The notes below the pieces were generated by a model, which made no database searches, had not been told where the DNA came from, and saw only the letters and a list, made by a program, of their open reading frames with translations. The translations under genes and the position numbers were made by a program. 64,000 bases of DNA, from contig CAXBOT010000001.1 in assembly GCA_963977495.1 (NCBI GenBank), positions 1,240,001-1,304,000 on the forward strand. The letters run 5' to 3'. Of this stretch, positions 1-9,306 are shown one piece after another. The first letter of the stretch is position 1; the number at the start of each line of letters is the position of its first letter. Source of the DNA: UBA1672 sp963977495 (GTDB lineage: Bacteria > Pseudomonadota > Alphaproteobacteria > Micavibrionales > Micavibrionaceae).

Positions 1-1116
1 GTTAACGGTCTGAACGCCATTGCCGAAGAGATCAAAAGCGGACAGTTTGAATTTAAACCTGCCCTTGAAGATATTCACATGAACGTCGAAGCGCGCCTGC
101 GCGAGATGATCGGCGAAGTTGCCGGAAAGCTCCACACAGCGCGCAGCCGTAACGACCAAGTCGCCACAGATTTCCGCATGTGGACGCGTGATGCGATTGA
201 TGAAATCGTCCATCTGATCGAAGATTTCCAAGACGTGATTGAGGCTCTGTCCGCCAAACACGCCAACGACATCATGCCCGGCTTTACGCACCTTCAAGCC
301 GCGCAGCCCATCACATTGGCGATACATCTCAGTGCTTATGCCTGCATGCTCAACCGTGATAAATCGCGTTTTCTTGATGCGCGCAAACGTTTGAACACCT
401 GCCCGCTCGGCTCTGCCGCTCTGGCGGGAACGCCCTACCCGATTGATCGTGAATTTACGGCGAAAAAGCTCGGCTTTGACCGCCCGACACTCAGCACAAT
501 GGACGGCGTTTCGGCACGTGATTTTGCCAATGAGTTTTTATTTGCCTGCGCGCAATGCGGCCTGCATCTCTCACGTTTGGCAGAGGAAATCATCATCTGG
601 GCAACGCCGCAATTCGGCTTTATCCAGCTTTCTGATGCATGGAGCACCGGAAGCTCGATCATGCCGCAAAAGAAAAACCCTGACGCGGCGGAATTGGTGC
701 GCGGTAAAACAGGCCGCTTAACCGGTAATCTCGTACAAATGATGACCGTGATGAAGGGCTTGCCCCTTGCCTATAACAAGGATTTGCAAGAAGACAAAGA
801 ATCCGTTTTCGACAGCTTTGACACGATTGCCCTGTGTATTCAGGCCATGAAGGGCATGCTGGAAAGCGCGACCTTTAACACCGATGCCATGCTGAACTCT
901 GCGGAAATGGGCTACACCACCGCCACCGCGCTTGCCGATTGGTTGGTGATGAATCTCGGCCTGCCGTTCCGCGATGCGCATCACATCACAGGCGCGGTTG
1001 TTAAAATGGCGGAGAATAAAGACTGCAAACTTGATGAGCTTGCCCTTGGCGACCTGCAAGCCATACACGCCGATATCACCGATGATATTTTCGGTGTTTT
1101 AAGCGTGAAGAAATAA
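1..1116 (+). CDS. argH: Argininosuccinate lyase, 5'-truncated by window edge
   Basis: Splits argininosuccinate into arginine and fumarate, the last step of arginine synthesis, in the cytoplasm. The reading frame is open from base 1, so the true start lies upstream of the window and 371 residues are visible. The substrate-binding stretch EDIHMNVEARL is encoded at about 61-99 and the fumarase/aspartase superfamily signature GSSIMPQKKNPD at about 649-684, including the mobile loop with the catalytic serine. The C-terminal domain looks complete. The next gene is convergent, 30 bp away. An imperfect GC-rich inverted repeat at about 1134-1161 has no T-run and is not called as a terminator. Confidence 0.96.
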   Translation, partial: VNGLNAIAEEIKSGQFEFKPALEDIHMNVEARLREMIGEVAGKLHTARSRNDQVATDFRMWTRDAIDEIVHLIEDFQDVIEALSAKHANDIMPGFTHLQAAQPITLAIHLSAYACMLNRDKSRFLDARKRLNTCPLGSAALAGTPYPIDREFTAKKLGFDRPTLSTMDGVSARDFANEFLFACAQCGLHLSRLAEEIIIWATPQFGFIQLSDAWSTGSSIMPQKKNPDAAELVRGKTGRLTGNLVQMMTVMKGLPLAYNKDLQEDKESVFDSFDTIALCIQAMKGMLESATFNTDAMLNSAEMGYTTATALADWLVMNLGLPFRDAHHITGAVVKMAENKDCKLDELALGDLQAIHADITDDIFGVLSVKK

Positions 1117-1146
1117 AACCACAAAATTTAAGGGGCAGCCCTGCGA

Positions 1147-1788
1147 TCAATGCAGGCTGTCTGGTGTTTGCACCGCCACATCAAAGGCGTGCAGAATATT
1201 CACCGTGGCTTGCATCACGCCCTTTTCATAGCCCAGAATATAATCAGACACATCAACGAAATTCGCCCCCGCCTGCACCAGCGCGCCGCAATTTTTGTTG
1301 GTTAGCCCCGCGCCGCGCGCCGCGCACAGCATATCAGTGCCGCCCTTAACCGCGCGGATCAATAACGGATCAGCAGGCACAACCAGATAATCGGCGTTCA
1401 ACAACAAGGCGCGCTGCGCGTCTTCCTTCGTGGTTGCATGAATGCCCAAAATCACATCCTCACCAAGCGAGGCGCGCCCCTTAAGAACATCATCTTCCAT
1501 GCGCAGCAAAAAACCATCCGCATCGACGGAATCCAAATTATCAGACATGCCACTCACAACGGCGACCAGCCCCTGAGCGCGAATAATGGGAATGATATCG
1601 GCGATACGCTCGGCAACGTCTTGACTATAGGCAAGCTCAACCACGCCCATGTTTTTCTCATAACCCGATGCGCGGTTAATCGCAAAGGCCATCTGACGGA
1701 CATAGCCAATCAGATCCAGCATGTTTGAAAAATCATCTATCCGCACATAAATCCCGCAAGGTGGGCTTCCGCTCTTGTCGCTGCTCAT
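1147..1788 (-). CDS. Thiamine-phosphate synthase-like TIM-barrel protein
   Basis: A 213-residue protein resembling the thiamine monophosphate synthase/TENI superfamily, a TIM barrel that in ThiE couples hydroxymethylpyrimidine diphosphate to thiazole phosphate. Strand patterns such as GLVAVVSG, ADGFLLRM, DVILGIHATT and ADYLVVPADP fit barrel strands, and GALVQAGANFVDVSDYIL resembles the phosphate-binding end. The ATG at 1788 was chosen over an upstream in-frame codon at 1815 because AAGGAAAG lies 7-8 bases before it. No other thi gene is nearby, and the N-terminus is unlike canonical ThiE, so the substrate may differ. Its 5' end is divergent from the ABC protein gene, with 44 bp between the start codons. 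Confidence 0.6.
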   Translation of the reverse strand: MSSDKSGSPPCGIYVRIDDFSNMLDLIGYVRQMAFAINRASGYEKNMGVVELAYSQDVAERIADIIPIIRAQGLVAVVSGMSDNLDSVDADGFLLRMEDDVLKGRASLGEDVILGIHATTKEDAQRALLLNADYLVVPADPLLIRAVKGGTDMLCAARGAGLTNKNCGALVQAGANFVDVSDYILGYEKGVMQATVNILHAFDVAVQTPDSLH

Positions 1789-1832
1789 TGTTTGTGCTTT
1801 CCTTAAATTATACAAATCAGTACAGTGTGCTA

Positions 1833-3449
1833 ATGGAAAAAATCCTTCAAATCAAGAACCTTCATGTTGATTTCAAAACACCTTCAGGCCGTTTTCAGGC
1901 CGTTAAAGGGGTCAGTTTTGATATTCAGCGCGGGCAAACGGTGGCTTTGGTCGGCGAATCAGGCTCGGGTAAATCTGTCACGGCGCTCTCGGCGATGAAG
2001 CTTCTGCCCTATCCTATTGCCTCACACGCGGAAGGGTCATCTATTTTATTTGAAGGCGAAGAATTAATTGATAAGCGCGAGAAATATATGCGCTCTATTC
2101 GCGGACAGCAAATCGGTATGATCTTTCAAGAACCGCAAAGCGCGCTCAACCCGCTGCATACCGTTGAAAAACAAATCAGCGAAGTTTTGAAAATCCACCA
2201 AGGCATGAACCACAACGAAGCCAAAGCCCGCGTCATTGAATTGCTCGACATGGTCGGGTTATCACAATTAAAAGAGCGCATGAACGCCTATCCGCACGAA
2301 TTATCAGGCGGTCAACGTCAACGTGTGGTCATTGCCATCGCACTGGCCAACAACCCCGAATTATTGATCGCCGATGAACCCACCACCGCGCTGGATGTCA
2401 CCATACAGGCGCAAGTACTCGAATTGCTGCAAACGCTTCAAAAAGAATTAAACATGGCGATGCTGCTTATCACGCATGATTTATCAATTGTTGAGAAAAT
2501 GGCCGATTATGTTTGCGTGATGCGTCACGGGGAAATATTGGAACAAAAAGATAAAAAAGAACTGTTCGCCAAGCCGGAGCATGACTATACGAAAATGCTT
2601 CTCAGCACCATTCCGCGCGGCACTGTTCAGCCCCTAAACACCGATGCGCCGCCCCTGTTGCAGGGCAAGGACATCAAGGTTTACTTCCCCAATAAACGTA
2701 ATTTCTTTGGCAAACCAACCAGCTTTGTTAAGGCGGTTGATGAGATTGATTTGACGGTGCGGCGCGGCGAAACATTGGGCGTTGTCGGGGAATCAGGATC
2801 AGGCAAAAGCACGCTTGGCTTTGCCGCCCTTCGGCTATTGAACGGGCAAGGGAATCTTGTGTTTGATGGGATCGATATCTCGTCCTATACCAAACGCACC
2901 ATGCGCCCCTTACGTGCGCGTATGCAAATTGTGTTTCAAGACCCCTATGGTTCCCTCTCCCCGCGGATGAGCGTCGCGCAGATCATTGATGAAGGGCTAC
3001 GGCTGCATCATAAGGACCTCTCAAACGCACAGCGCGACGCACTGGTTGTGAACGCTCTGAAAGATGTGCATATGGACCCTGAAACACGGTTCAGATATCC
3101 GCATGAATTTTCAGGGGGGCAAAGACAGCGCATTTCGATTGCCCGCGCCATGGTGCTTAACCCTGAATTCGTGGTTTTAGATGAACCGACAAGCGCGCTG
3201 GATGTGTCTGTGCAGGCCGAAATTGTCGACCTGCTGCGTGAGCTACAGCAAAAGCACATATTGACCTATATGTTTATCAGCCATGATTTGCGCGTCGTGC
3301 GCGCCATGAGCCATAAATTGATCGTGATGAAAAACGGGCGCGTGGTTGAACATGGCAACGCCGCCGATGTGTTCGATAATCCCCAAGAAGAATACACCAA
3401 GGCATTACTGGATGCGGCCATGAATTTAAAAGCGCGAAAAACCGCCTGA
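1833..3449 (+). CDS. Peptide/microcin-type ABC transporter, fused double ATPase (YejF-like)
   Basis: Energises import of short peptides or peptide-like compounds through a DppBC/YejBE-type permease. Two complete nucleotide-binding domains are fused in 538 residues. The first has GESGSGKS, LSGGQRQRV and LLIADEPTTALDV; the second has GESGSGKSTLG, FSGGQRQRISIARAM and FVVLDEPTSALDV. Both therefore look catalytically competent. E. coli YejF has this architecture, whereas OppD and OppF are separate. The start MEKILQIKNLHVDF at 1833 is preferred because the upstream extension to 1725 reads through the divergent gene's coding region. No permease or binding-protein gene is adjacent in the window, so its partners are encoded elsewhere or upstream. 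Confidence 0.88.
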   Translation: MEKILQIKNLHVDFKTPSGRFQAVKGVSFDIQRGQTVALVGESGSGKSVTALSAMKLLPYPIASHAEGSSILFEGEELIDKREKYMRSIRGQQIGMIFQEPQSALNPLHTVEKQISEVLKIHQGMNHNEAKARVIELLDMVGLSQLKERMNAYPHELSGGQRQRVVIAIALANNPELLIADEPTTALDVTIQAQVLELLQTLQKELNMAMLLITHDLSIVEKMADYVCVMRHGEILEQKDKKELFAKPEHDYTKMLLSTIPRGTVQPLNTDAPPLLQGKDIKVYFPNKRNFFGKPTSFVKAVDEIDLTVRRGETLGVVGESGSGKSTLGFAALRLLNGQGNLVFDGIDISSYTKRTMRPLRARMQIVFQDPYGSLSPRMSVAQIIDEGLRLHHKDLSNAQRDALVVNALKDVHMDPETRFRYPHEFSGGQRQRISIARAMVLNPEFVVLDEPTSALDVSVQAEIVDLLRELQQKHILTYMFISHDLRVVRAMSHKLIVMKNGRVVEHGNAADVFDNPQEEYTKALLDAAMNLKARKTA

Positions 3450-3451
3450 TA

Positions 3452-4231
3452 TCAGGCCGGAACGAGCGCGTGCTCCGCTGAAGTCACGACGTCACTATGT
3501 TGATTAAGGTGATCCTTAACCGCGTTTAAAACATCCACACTGCACACCATGCCCAGATGACTTTGCTTGCTGCTTTCTGCGATTTCTACATTCTGAATAT
3601 CGGCATAATCATCCGCCCACGGATTTTGCGCCGAATCCGCAGAGACAACACCATCATGCGGAGAGTAAATCGACATGACCGGCATATCGGGCGGCCCTTC
3701 GTTCAAACGATCACGCAAACTATCCTGTATTTCCCGATCATGGCTATTGAGCAACACAAAAACCCATTCCACCATGCGGTTTACGCCTGATTTGTCCATC
3801 GCGCCGCCAAACGGGCTGCCCAGCGTTGTGACAGAGCTGACCTTATCAGGATTGTTATAGGCCAGATGCATGACTTGGATACCGCCCAGACTATGCCCGA
3901 TCAAGCCCACCTTTTGGCCGTCATGCTCTTCGAATATTCGATCGAGTTGGTCTTGTTGCCTCTGCGCGATGTCATTCACAACGCCCAGATTGAACCCCGT
4001 ATTAGAATCATAAGCATGATACCCTTCCGGGCGTAGCGCCGAACGCAGGGCATAGGTCGTCATATCATGTGCCATAAACCCCGGAATCACCATAACAGGC
4101 GCACGCCATACTTCAGGATCAGGCGTGATCAGGTCACGCGCATAGCCAAACGCGCTATTGATCAGTTCAACGCCTGTTCGCACGCCTTCCATTGCTGTAT
4201 CAACATGTGCTGGTGATTGGAATTTCGTCAT
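3452..4231 (-). CDS. Alpha/beta-hydrolase (lipase-like)
   Basis: A 259-residue serine hydrolase of the alpha/beta fold; the substrate is unknown, probably an ester or acyl lipid. The nucleophile elbow GHSLGG (Ser in IGHSLGGIQVMH) sits mid-protein. PVMVIPGFMAHD supplies the oxyanion-hole region, YSPHDGVVS a candidate catalytic Asp, and SKQSHLGMV a candidate His. No signal peptide is apparent. The start is supported by AAGGTG nine bases upstream. The gene is convergent with the ABC gene, separated by two bases. Confidence 0.75.
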   Translation of the reverse strand: MTKFQSPAHVDTAMEGVRTGVELINSAFGYARDLITPDPEVWRAPVMVIPGFMAHDMTTYALRSALRPEGYHAYDSNTGFNLGVVNDIAQRQQDQLDRIFEEHDGQKVGLIGHSLGGIQVMHLAYNNPDKVSSVTTLGSPFGGAMDKSGVNRMVEWVFVLLNSHDREIQDSLRDRLNEGPPDMPVMSIYSPHDGVVSADSAQNPWADDYADIQNVEIAESSKQSHLGMVCSVDVLNAVKDHLNQHSDVVTSAEHALVPA

Positions 4232-4476
4232 TGATAAACACCTTTTTGTTATTTTATTGCTTTAATGCCCCGTCAACCTTTTCAATAAATACGAGTCCCT
4301 AATATTTGTCCATATACTTCTATGGTGCAGCGCACCCAAGCCAGCCCCTCTACAATAATTACCAATTGGAATGGCATTTTTTTCTTTTTTTTAATCTTTA
4401 AAGGTGTTAAGACCTTATCAACTTTTTGTAAGGTAGAATTTAAATTCAAACAATTGATTAGAAAGAGGTGAACACT

Positions 4477-4683
4477 GTGGTCAGTGTCAACGTAAGAGAT
4501 AACAATGTCGATCAAGCTTTGCGCGTTTTGAAAAAGAAAATGCAGCGCGAAGGGATCTTCCGCGAAATGAAGCTTCGTCGTCATTACGAAAAACCATCCG
4601 AGAAAAAAGCACGCGAAGAAGCCGAAGCAATTCGTCGTTGCCGTAAGATGGAACGTAAACGTCGCGATCGCGACGGCTATTAG
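4477..4683 (+). CDS. rpsU: Ribosomal protein bS21
   Basis: Small-subunit ribosomal protein of 68 residues that helps mRNA engagement near the anti-Shine-Dalgarno region of 16S rRNA. The core VRDNNVDQALRVLKKKMQRE and the motif MKLRRHYEKPSEKKA are typical, followed by the usual Lys/Arg-rich tail. I place the start at the GTG at 4477, with AGAGGTG ending six bases upstream; the GTG at 4468 is part of that ribosome-binding site. A strong intrinsic terminator follows, so the gene is probably monocistronic. Confidence 0.95.
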   Translation: MVSVNVRDNNVDQALRVLKKKMQREGIFREMKLRRHYEKPSEKKAREEAEAIRRCRKMERKRRDRDGY

Positions 4684-4703
4684 AGCTAATTTTAATATTT
4701 TTT

Positions 4704-4738
4704 AAAAACTGCCTGCACTTTGTGTGGGCAGTTTTTTT
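4704..4738 (+). terminator. Intrinsic terminator after rpsU
   Basis: AAAACTGCC pairs with GGCAGTTTT around a short loop and is followed by a run of seven T. It lies 20 bases after the rpsU stop. Confidence 0.9.
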
Positions 4739-4809
4739 GTGTGTGTAAATTCATATATGAATATGCTAGACTATTCCCTCATATGAAACTTTCAGGATTA
4801 AACACAGTT

Positions 4810-6135
4810 ATGACGTTCTTTGAAAAGAAACATCTTTTGAAATTTACACTTATTTTCCTTACTTGTTTTTTGACTTTCAACGCTTCGGCGCAAGAATCAC
4901 AATCAGAGAGCACCCCTAAACCTGAAGCGACCAAGGCCAAAAGCAAACCCAACGCACTCTACGCTGATCAAGGCGCGAAGGATGAAGGCACCAAATGGGA
5001 ACGTTTTGAATCCATCACAGGGATCTTCTCCACGAAGTTCCCCCATAACTATCGATACAGAGTCTTTCCGTTTCAATTTAACAAAAACACTGTCGCTTTT
5101 AGTACAGAGATCATCTCCGCACTTGATGGTAAAGAGGTAACAAAAGATAAAAGCATCCTCATTCGCGCCGTTCAAACATTCGGCGACCGTATGACCGGCA
5201 GAGATATCAAAAGAATTTTGGATCGTGAAACCAGAAAATACGCGCAGTCCGTTCGCGCTATCGGCGGCACGGTCTTAACCAACGAGGACGCCACTTACAA
5301 AAACTTTCCGGCAAAGCGTCTTTACATCACCTACATTGAGAACGGTGAAAAGTTCGGCATGCGGATCAGAATTTTCCTAACCGATCATTCAAAAATCGAA
5401 CAGGTTTTAACAGGCCCTGCGGAAACAATGTATTCATACCGCTCCGATGATTTCTTTGATTCACTGAAGTTATTTGATGGAATCACCCACCTGAAAGAGC
5501 CCAAGGATATTGGCAACGGCTGGCGTCAAATTTCATCCAAAAACAACATCTTCACGGTGACTGTCCCCCCTAAAAATACGGATTACACACCAGTTCCACC
5601 GAGATTCAGAACGTCACAAAAAAGAGAAGCGTTCAATTTTCAATTTATTGACCCTATCCGTGAAGAAACGATGTTTTACAATGTTTACTCTTATAAACTG
5701 GACTCCAAGGTAACCTACGAAAATGCAAAAAGTCTGCTGTTCGCAAACCATATTACAAAATTCGTGAAAAACGCCTCTATCGACAGCCTCAAAACAGAGA
5801 ATAATATCATTGATGGCGTAAACGTCATGACAACCAAGCTGATTATTACCCCGCCGACAAACCTTCCTTATATCAATACGATCTTTATGGAAGTGCACTA
5901 CAAAGACGATACGATTGTCGTACAAGAAGTTATGGCTTCGGCTGGTCACGCGCGCTCGGAACTTCCTTCACTGTTGATGGACACACTGAAATTCCATCCT
6001 GAAAAATACAGCTACACACCCAGAAACAAGGCACAAAAGAAACCTGCCGATAATCCGGATGACGAGATTGTAGAAGAAGATCTGGAAGAAACAGAAGATA
6101 GCGACCTCATCCCGCCGAAAGCAGCGGATAAATAA
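4810..6135 (+). CDS. Exported protein of unknown function
   Basis: A 441-residue protein I do not recognise. The N-terminus has a basic segment (FEKKHLLK), a hydrophobic core (FTLIFLTCFLTF) and an ASA cleavage motif, so it is probably exported to the periplasm by Sec. The body shows two similar beta-rich halves (residues about 40-170 and 190-390), both with FxVxxP-like strands. The C-terminal 40 residues are highly acidic (EEDLEETEDSD). ATG codons also occur at 4783 and, more weakly supported, at 4720; 4810 gives the best signal peptide, with AGGA 12 bases upstream. It stands alone between rpsU and a convergent peptidase gene. Confidence 0.6.
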   Translation: MTFFEKKHLLKFTLIFLTCFLTFNASAQESQSESTPKPEATKAKSKPNALYADQGAKDEGTKWERFESITGIFSTKFPHNYRYRVFPFQFNKNTVAFSTEIISALDGKEVTKDKSILIRAVQTFGDRMTGRDIKRILDRETRKYAQSVRAIGGTVLTNEDATYKNFPAKRLYITYIENGEKFGMRIRIFLTDHSKIEQVLTGPAETMYSYRSDDFFDSLKLFDGITHLKEPKDIGNGWRQISSKNNIFTVTVPPKNTDYTPVPPRFRTSQKREAFNFQFIDPIREETMFYNVYSYKLDSKVTYENAKSLLFANHITKFVKNASIDSLKTENNIIDGVNVMTTKLIITPPTNLPYINTIFMEVHYKDDTIVVQEVMASAGHARSELPSLLMDTLKFHPEKYSYTPRNKAQKKPADNPDDEIVEEDLEETEDSDLIPPKAADK

Positions 6136-6173
6136 TCCATAATCGGATCGCAACGCCCTGCTTCGCGCAATTT

Positions 6174-7952
6174 TTATATATAATCTTTAAGCCGCTTGGT
6201 GAGCCATACATACTCTGCATCTGACAAATGGGGCTTCAAATCTTGTTCTACTGATTTGAAATAAGATGACAGCCACGCATTTTCATTCTCATCCAGCATA
6301 GCGCGCATAATCAACGATGTATCAAACGGCGCGCGTGTGAGGGTTTCAAAACAAAGATGGTCAGGCGTATCACTCGCACAGACAAGAACCAGATTTTCAA
6401 CCCTGATCCCGTATGCATTTTCCTTGTAATAGCCCGGCTCATTCGAAACCACCATGCCGGTGCGAAAAGCGTTCTCCTCCTTGGGGGAGATGTGCGTTGC
6501 CTTTTCATGCACGCACAAATAACACCCGACGCCATGCCCCGTGCCATGGGCATAATCCAACCCGACCTCCTGCAAGGCACGGCGCGCCAGCGCGTCAATA
6601 TCTTTGCCCGCTGTGTCTTTGGGAAAAACAGCCGAGGCAACGGCGATATGCCCCTTTAACACGCGCGTGTAATTCTCTTTCATCTCTTGCGATGGCTGAC
6701 CGATACCGATTGTGCGCGTGATGTCGGTTGTCCCCCATTGATATTGACCGCCACTATCCACCAACAGCAGCCCATCGCCCTTAATCAGCGCATTGGTACG
6801 GTTGGTGGCACGATAATGAATAATCGCACCATTGCCACCAAATCCGGCAATGGTTGAGAAACTCGCCCCAAGATAGCTGTCATGCTCCAGCCTATAATTC
6901 TCCAAGGCTTGCTCGGCAGATAACTCGCTAATTTCAATTGTGTTCTGATGCTCATCAATCCATTTCAGAAACTTTGTCACCGCAACGCCGTCAATAACAT
7001 GCGCCTGACGTATGGCCTCTTGCTCGCTTTGAGTTTTAATCGCCTTCAGAGCAATACACGGATCGTCTTCATCCAGTATGTCAATATCCCGCTGCGCTAC
7101 GGCGCGGCTGAACCATGCGGGGGTAACCGCCCGATCAAGCCATAGACGCCCCTCACCCAGCGCCTTAAGGCGCATGAGCATGTCTTCAAACCCATAAACC
7201 CGCACCGCATCCCCCAGCGTGCGCGCCGCCGCGTCGCCGACCTTATCCTTATCAATGAACCAATCCAGCGTCCCGTCCGCGTATAACAGCGCGTATGACA
7301 AGCATAAAGGGGAATAGGCAATATCCCCGCCGCGTACATTCAACAGCCAGCAGATTGAATCCCCCACTGTTATCAAACACGCGGCGCAATTCTGATCTTT
7401 CAATTGCTGCGCGATATCGGCGCGTTTTTGCGCGGCGCTGCGTCCGGCGATGTCATCAGGAAAAAGGGTAATCGGCGCGGATGGCTTTTTGGGTTGATCG
7501 CTCCAAATCACATCAACAAGGTTACCTTCAACAGGTTCCAATGTGACGTCATGCCCCTCTAGGGCTTCTTTCATCTTTTCAATTTGCTTGGAGGTATAAA
7601 GCCAAACATCATAACCAATAACGCACCCCTTAGGCGCATGTGCCACCAACCATTCTCCAATTGATGCTTTTGTACTGTCCTGCGTATCATAGAGCTGCGC
7701 ATCGACCTGATCTTTTAATTGCAGGGTATAACGCCCGTCACTCATCACCACGGCTTTCTCATCCAAAATAACCGCCGCGCCTGCGCTGCCTGAAAAACCG
7801 GTCAGCCATTTCAAACGCTCCGCATAGGGCGCGAGGAACTCCCCCTGAAATTCATCGGTGCGCGGCAGGATATAACCATCCAGCCCTGCTTTTTTGATTT
7901 CCGCGCGCAATATAGTCAATCTGTCGTGATATTTGGTGGTCTTTTCTGACAT
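6174..7952 (-). CDS. pepP: Aminopeptidase P family protein (M24B)
   Basis: A 592-residue Xaa-Pro aminopeptidase that removes an N-terminal residue preceding proline. Two creatinase-like N-terminal domains (from about LPRTDEFQGE) precede the C-terminal pita-bread catalytic domain. Metal ligands are visible in DSGGQYQWGTTDITRT (two Asp), GTGHGVGCYLCVHE (His), NEPGYY (Glu) and RVENLVLV (Glu). Length and domain layout match the long eukaryote-like/alphaproteobacterial form (XPNPEP1 type) rather than E. coli PepP of about 440 residues, so the gene symbol is approximate. The ATG at 7952 (MSEKTTKYHDR) is preferred to the upstream in-frame codon at 8012. Confidence 0.9.
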   Translation of the reverse strand: MSEKTTKYHDRLTILRAEIKKAGLDGYILPRTDEFQGEFLAPYAERLKWLTGFSGSAGAAVILDEKAVVMSDGRYTLQLKDQVDAQLYDTQDSTKASIGEWLVAHAPKGCVIGYDVWLYTSKQIEKMKEALEGHDVTLEPVEGNLVDVIWSDQPKKPSAPITLFPDDIAGRSAAQKRADIAQQLKDQNCAACLITVGDSICWLLNVRGGDIAYSPLCLSYALLYADGTLDWFIDKDKVGDAAARTLGDAVRVYGFEDMLMRLKALGEGRLWLDRAVTPAWFSRAVAQRDIDILDEDDPCIALKAIKTQSEQEAIRQAHVIDGVAVTKFLKWIDEHQNTIEISELSAEQALENYRLEHDSYLGASFSTIAGFGGNGAIIHYRATNRTNALIKGDGLLLVDSGGQYQWGTTDITRTIGIGQPSQEMKENYTRVLKGHIAVASAVFPKDTAGKDIDALARRALQEVGLDYAHGTGHGVGCYLCVHEKATHISPKEENAFRTGMVVSNEPGYYKENAYGIRVENLVLVCASDTPDHLCFETLTRAPFDTSLIMRAMLDENENAWLSSYFKSVEQDLKPHLSDAEYVWLTKRLKDYI

Positions 7953-8037
7953 GGTCGGGTACGCTTTTGAATGATGTAAATAATTACTGATCTTGATTTC
8001 AGGATAAAGCACACATCAAAAAGGTGAAAGGAATTTT

Positions 8038-8292
8038 ATGCCCTATCTTGTTCTTGCCATTGGCTTACTTGTCGGCATTTTTGCGCTGTACCGATTTTTC
8101 ATCAACGCGCCTGTAGAAGCCATCCGCACATTCTTTCGCACCTGCATTATCATTGCCTATGTCGCCGTTATGCTGTTTTTCGCAATGACAGGGCGGATTT
8201 ATGTTTCCCTCGGTTTGCTCTTGCTTTGTATCCCTTTCGTCATCAGCGCTTATAAGACCAAGAAAAAAGACCGCTCTGATCCCCCTGAATAA
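8038..8292 (+). CDS. Small two- or three-helix membrane protein, unknown
   Basis: An 84-residue hydrophobic protein. Helices are predicted at about residues 2-22 (LVLAIGLLVGIFALYRFFI), 35-53 and 55-72, and the C-terminus is basic (KTKKKDRSD). AAAGGAA lies six bases before the ATG. It is divergent from the peptidase gene and precedes galU by 111 bp. It resembles many small uncharacterised inner-membrane proteins, and I cannot assign a role. Confidence 0.65.
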   Translation: MPYLVLAIGLLVGIFALYRFFINAPVEAIRTFFRTCIIIAYVAVMLFFAMTGRIYVSLGLLLLCIPFVISAYKTKKKDRSDPPE

Positions 8293-8403
8293 TCGGGCAT
8301 TACGACAGAATACAGCGAATAATTCCCCTATTTTCTTGCATCGCACAACAAAATATGCGACTCCTCTTCAAATGAAAAGAACGAGCAGAGAAAATATATT
8401 ATT

Positions 8404-9288
8404 ATGACACAACAAGCATTTAAGCCCGTTAGAAAAGCTGTCTTCCCTGTTGCGGGACTGGGGACTCGATTTTTACCTGCCACGAAGGTTATGCCCAAGG
8501 AAATGTTGCCGATCAATGATCGCCCCTTGATCCAGCACGTCTTCGAAGAAGCGCGCGAAGCAGGCATCGAAGAATTCATTTTCGTCACAGGACGATATAA
8601 AAACATGCTAGAGGAACATTTTGATTTCCAGCCCGAATTGGAACAAACTCTCGAAGCGCGCGGTAAGCATGACATGCTCGCCAAGGTACGCGATTCAGAA
8701 ATGCCCGCAGGCAAGCTGTTTTTAACCAGACAGCCCCGACCACTCGGTCTGGGTCATGCGGTTTGGTGTGCGGCGAAACTGGTTGGTGATGAGCCCTTTG
8801 CCATCATGCTGCCTGACGATATCGTCAACTATAAAAAGGGCTGCCTGTCACAGATGATTGATGCCTATAACGAGCATGGCGGTAACGTTGTTGCTGTTAA
8901 AAACGTGCCTTTAGAAGAAACCAAAAAATACGGTATTCTTGATATTGGCGAAGAAAAAGGCGACGCGGTGTCTATCAAGGGCTTGGTTGAAAAACCCGAT
9001 CCGAAAGATGCCCCCTCCACCCTATCCATTATCGGGCGTTACATTCTGCAACCTGAAATTTTTGATCACCTCTCGGTTTTCGAAAAAGGCGCAGGCAATG
9101 AAATTCAGTTGACCGATGCGATGGCCAAGTTGCTGGGCAAGCAAGCCTTCCACGGTTTGCGTTTCAAAGGCGACCATTTTGACTGCGGAAGCCGCCTTGG
9201 CTTTATCGCTGCCAATCTGGCGTATGGCCTGAAAGACCCTGAAATCGGCGCTGGCGTTAGAGAAATTTTGCAAAACCTTAAAGTTTAA
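8404..9288 (+). CDS. galU: UTP-glucose-1-phosphate uridylyltransferase
   Basis: Makes UDP-glucose from UTP and glucose 1-phosphate for polysaccharide and envelope synthesis. The 294-residue length is typical. The nucleotide-binding motif GLGTRFLPATKVMPKEMLPI starts at residue 18, LPDDIV is the UDP/metal region, and VEKPDPKDAPS and GNEIQLTDAM are family-specific. The phosphohexomutase gene follows after 18 bases, so the two probably form an operon that takes a hexose 6-phosphate to a nucleotide sugar. Confidence 0.95.
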   Translation: MTQQAFKPVRKAVFPVAGLGTRFLPATKVMPKEMLPINDRPLIQHVFEEAREAGIEEFIFVTGRYKNMLEEHFDFQPELEQTLEARGKHDMLAKVRDSEMPAGKLFLTRQPRPLGLGHAVWCAAKLVGDEPFAIMLPDDIVNYKKGCLSQMIDAYNEHGGNVVAVKNVPLEETKKYGILDIGEEKGDAVSIKGLVEKPDPKDAPSTLSIIGRYILQPEIFDHLSVFEKGAGNEIQLTDAMAKLLGKQAFHGLRFKGDHFDCGSRLGFIAANLAYGLKDPEIGAGVREILQNLKV

Positions 9289-9306
9289 TCACGGAAATAT
9301 AAAATA

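Noticed and set aside
4282..4584. Minus-strand ORF overlapping rpsU
   Set aside because: Antisense to rpsU and its leader.
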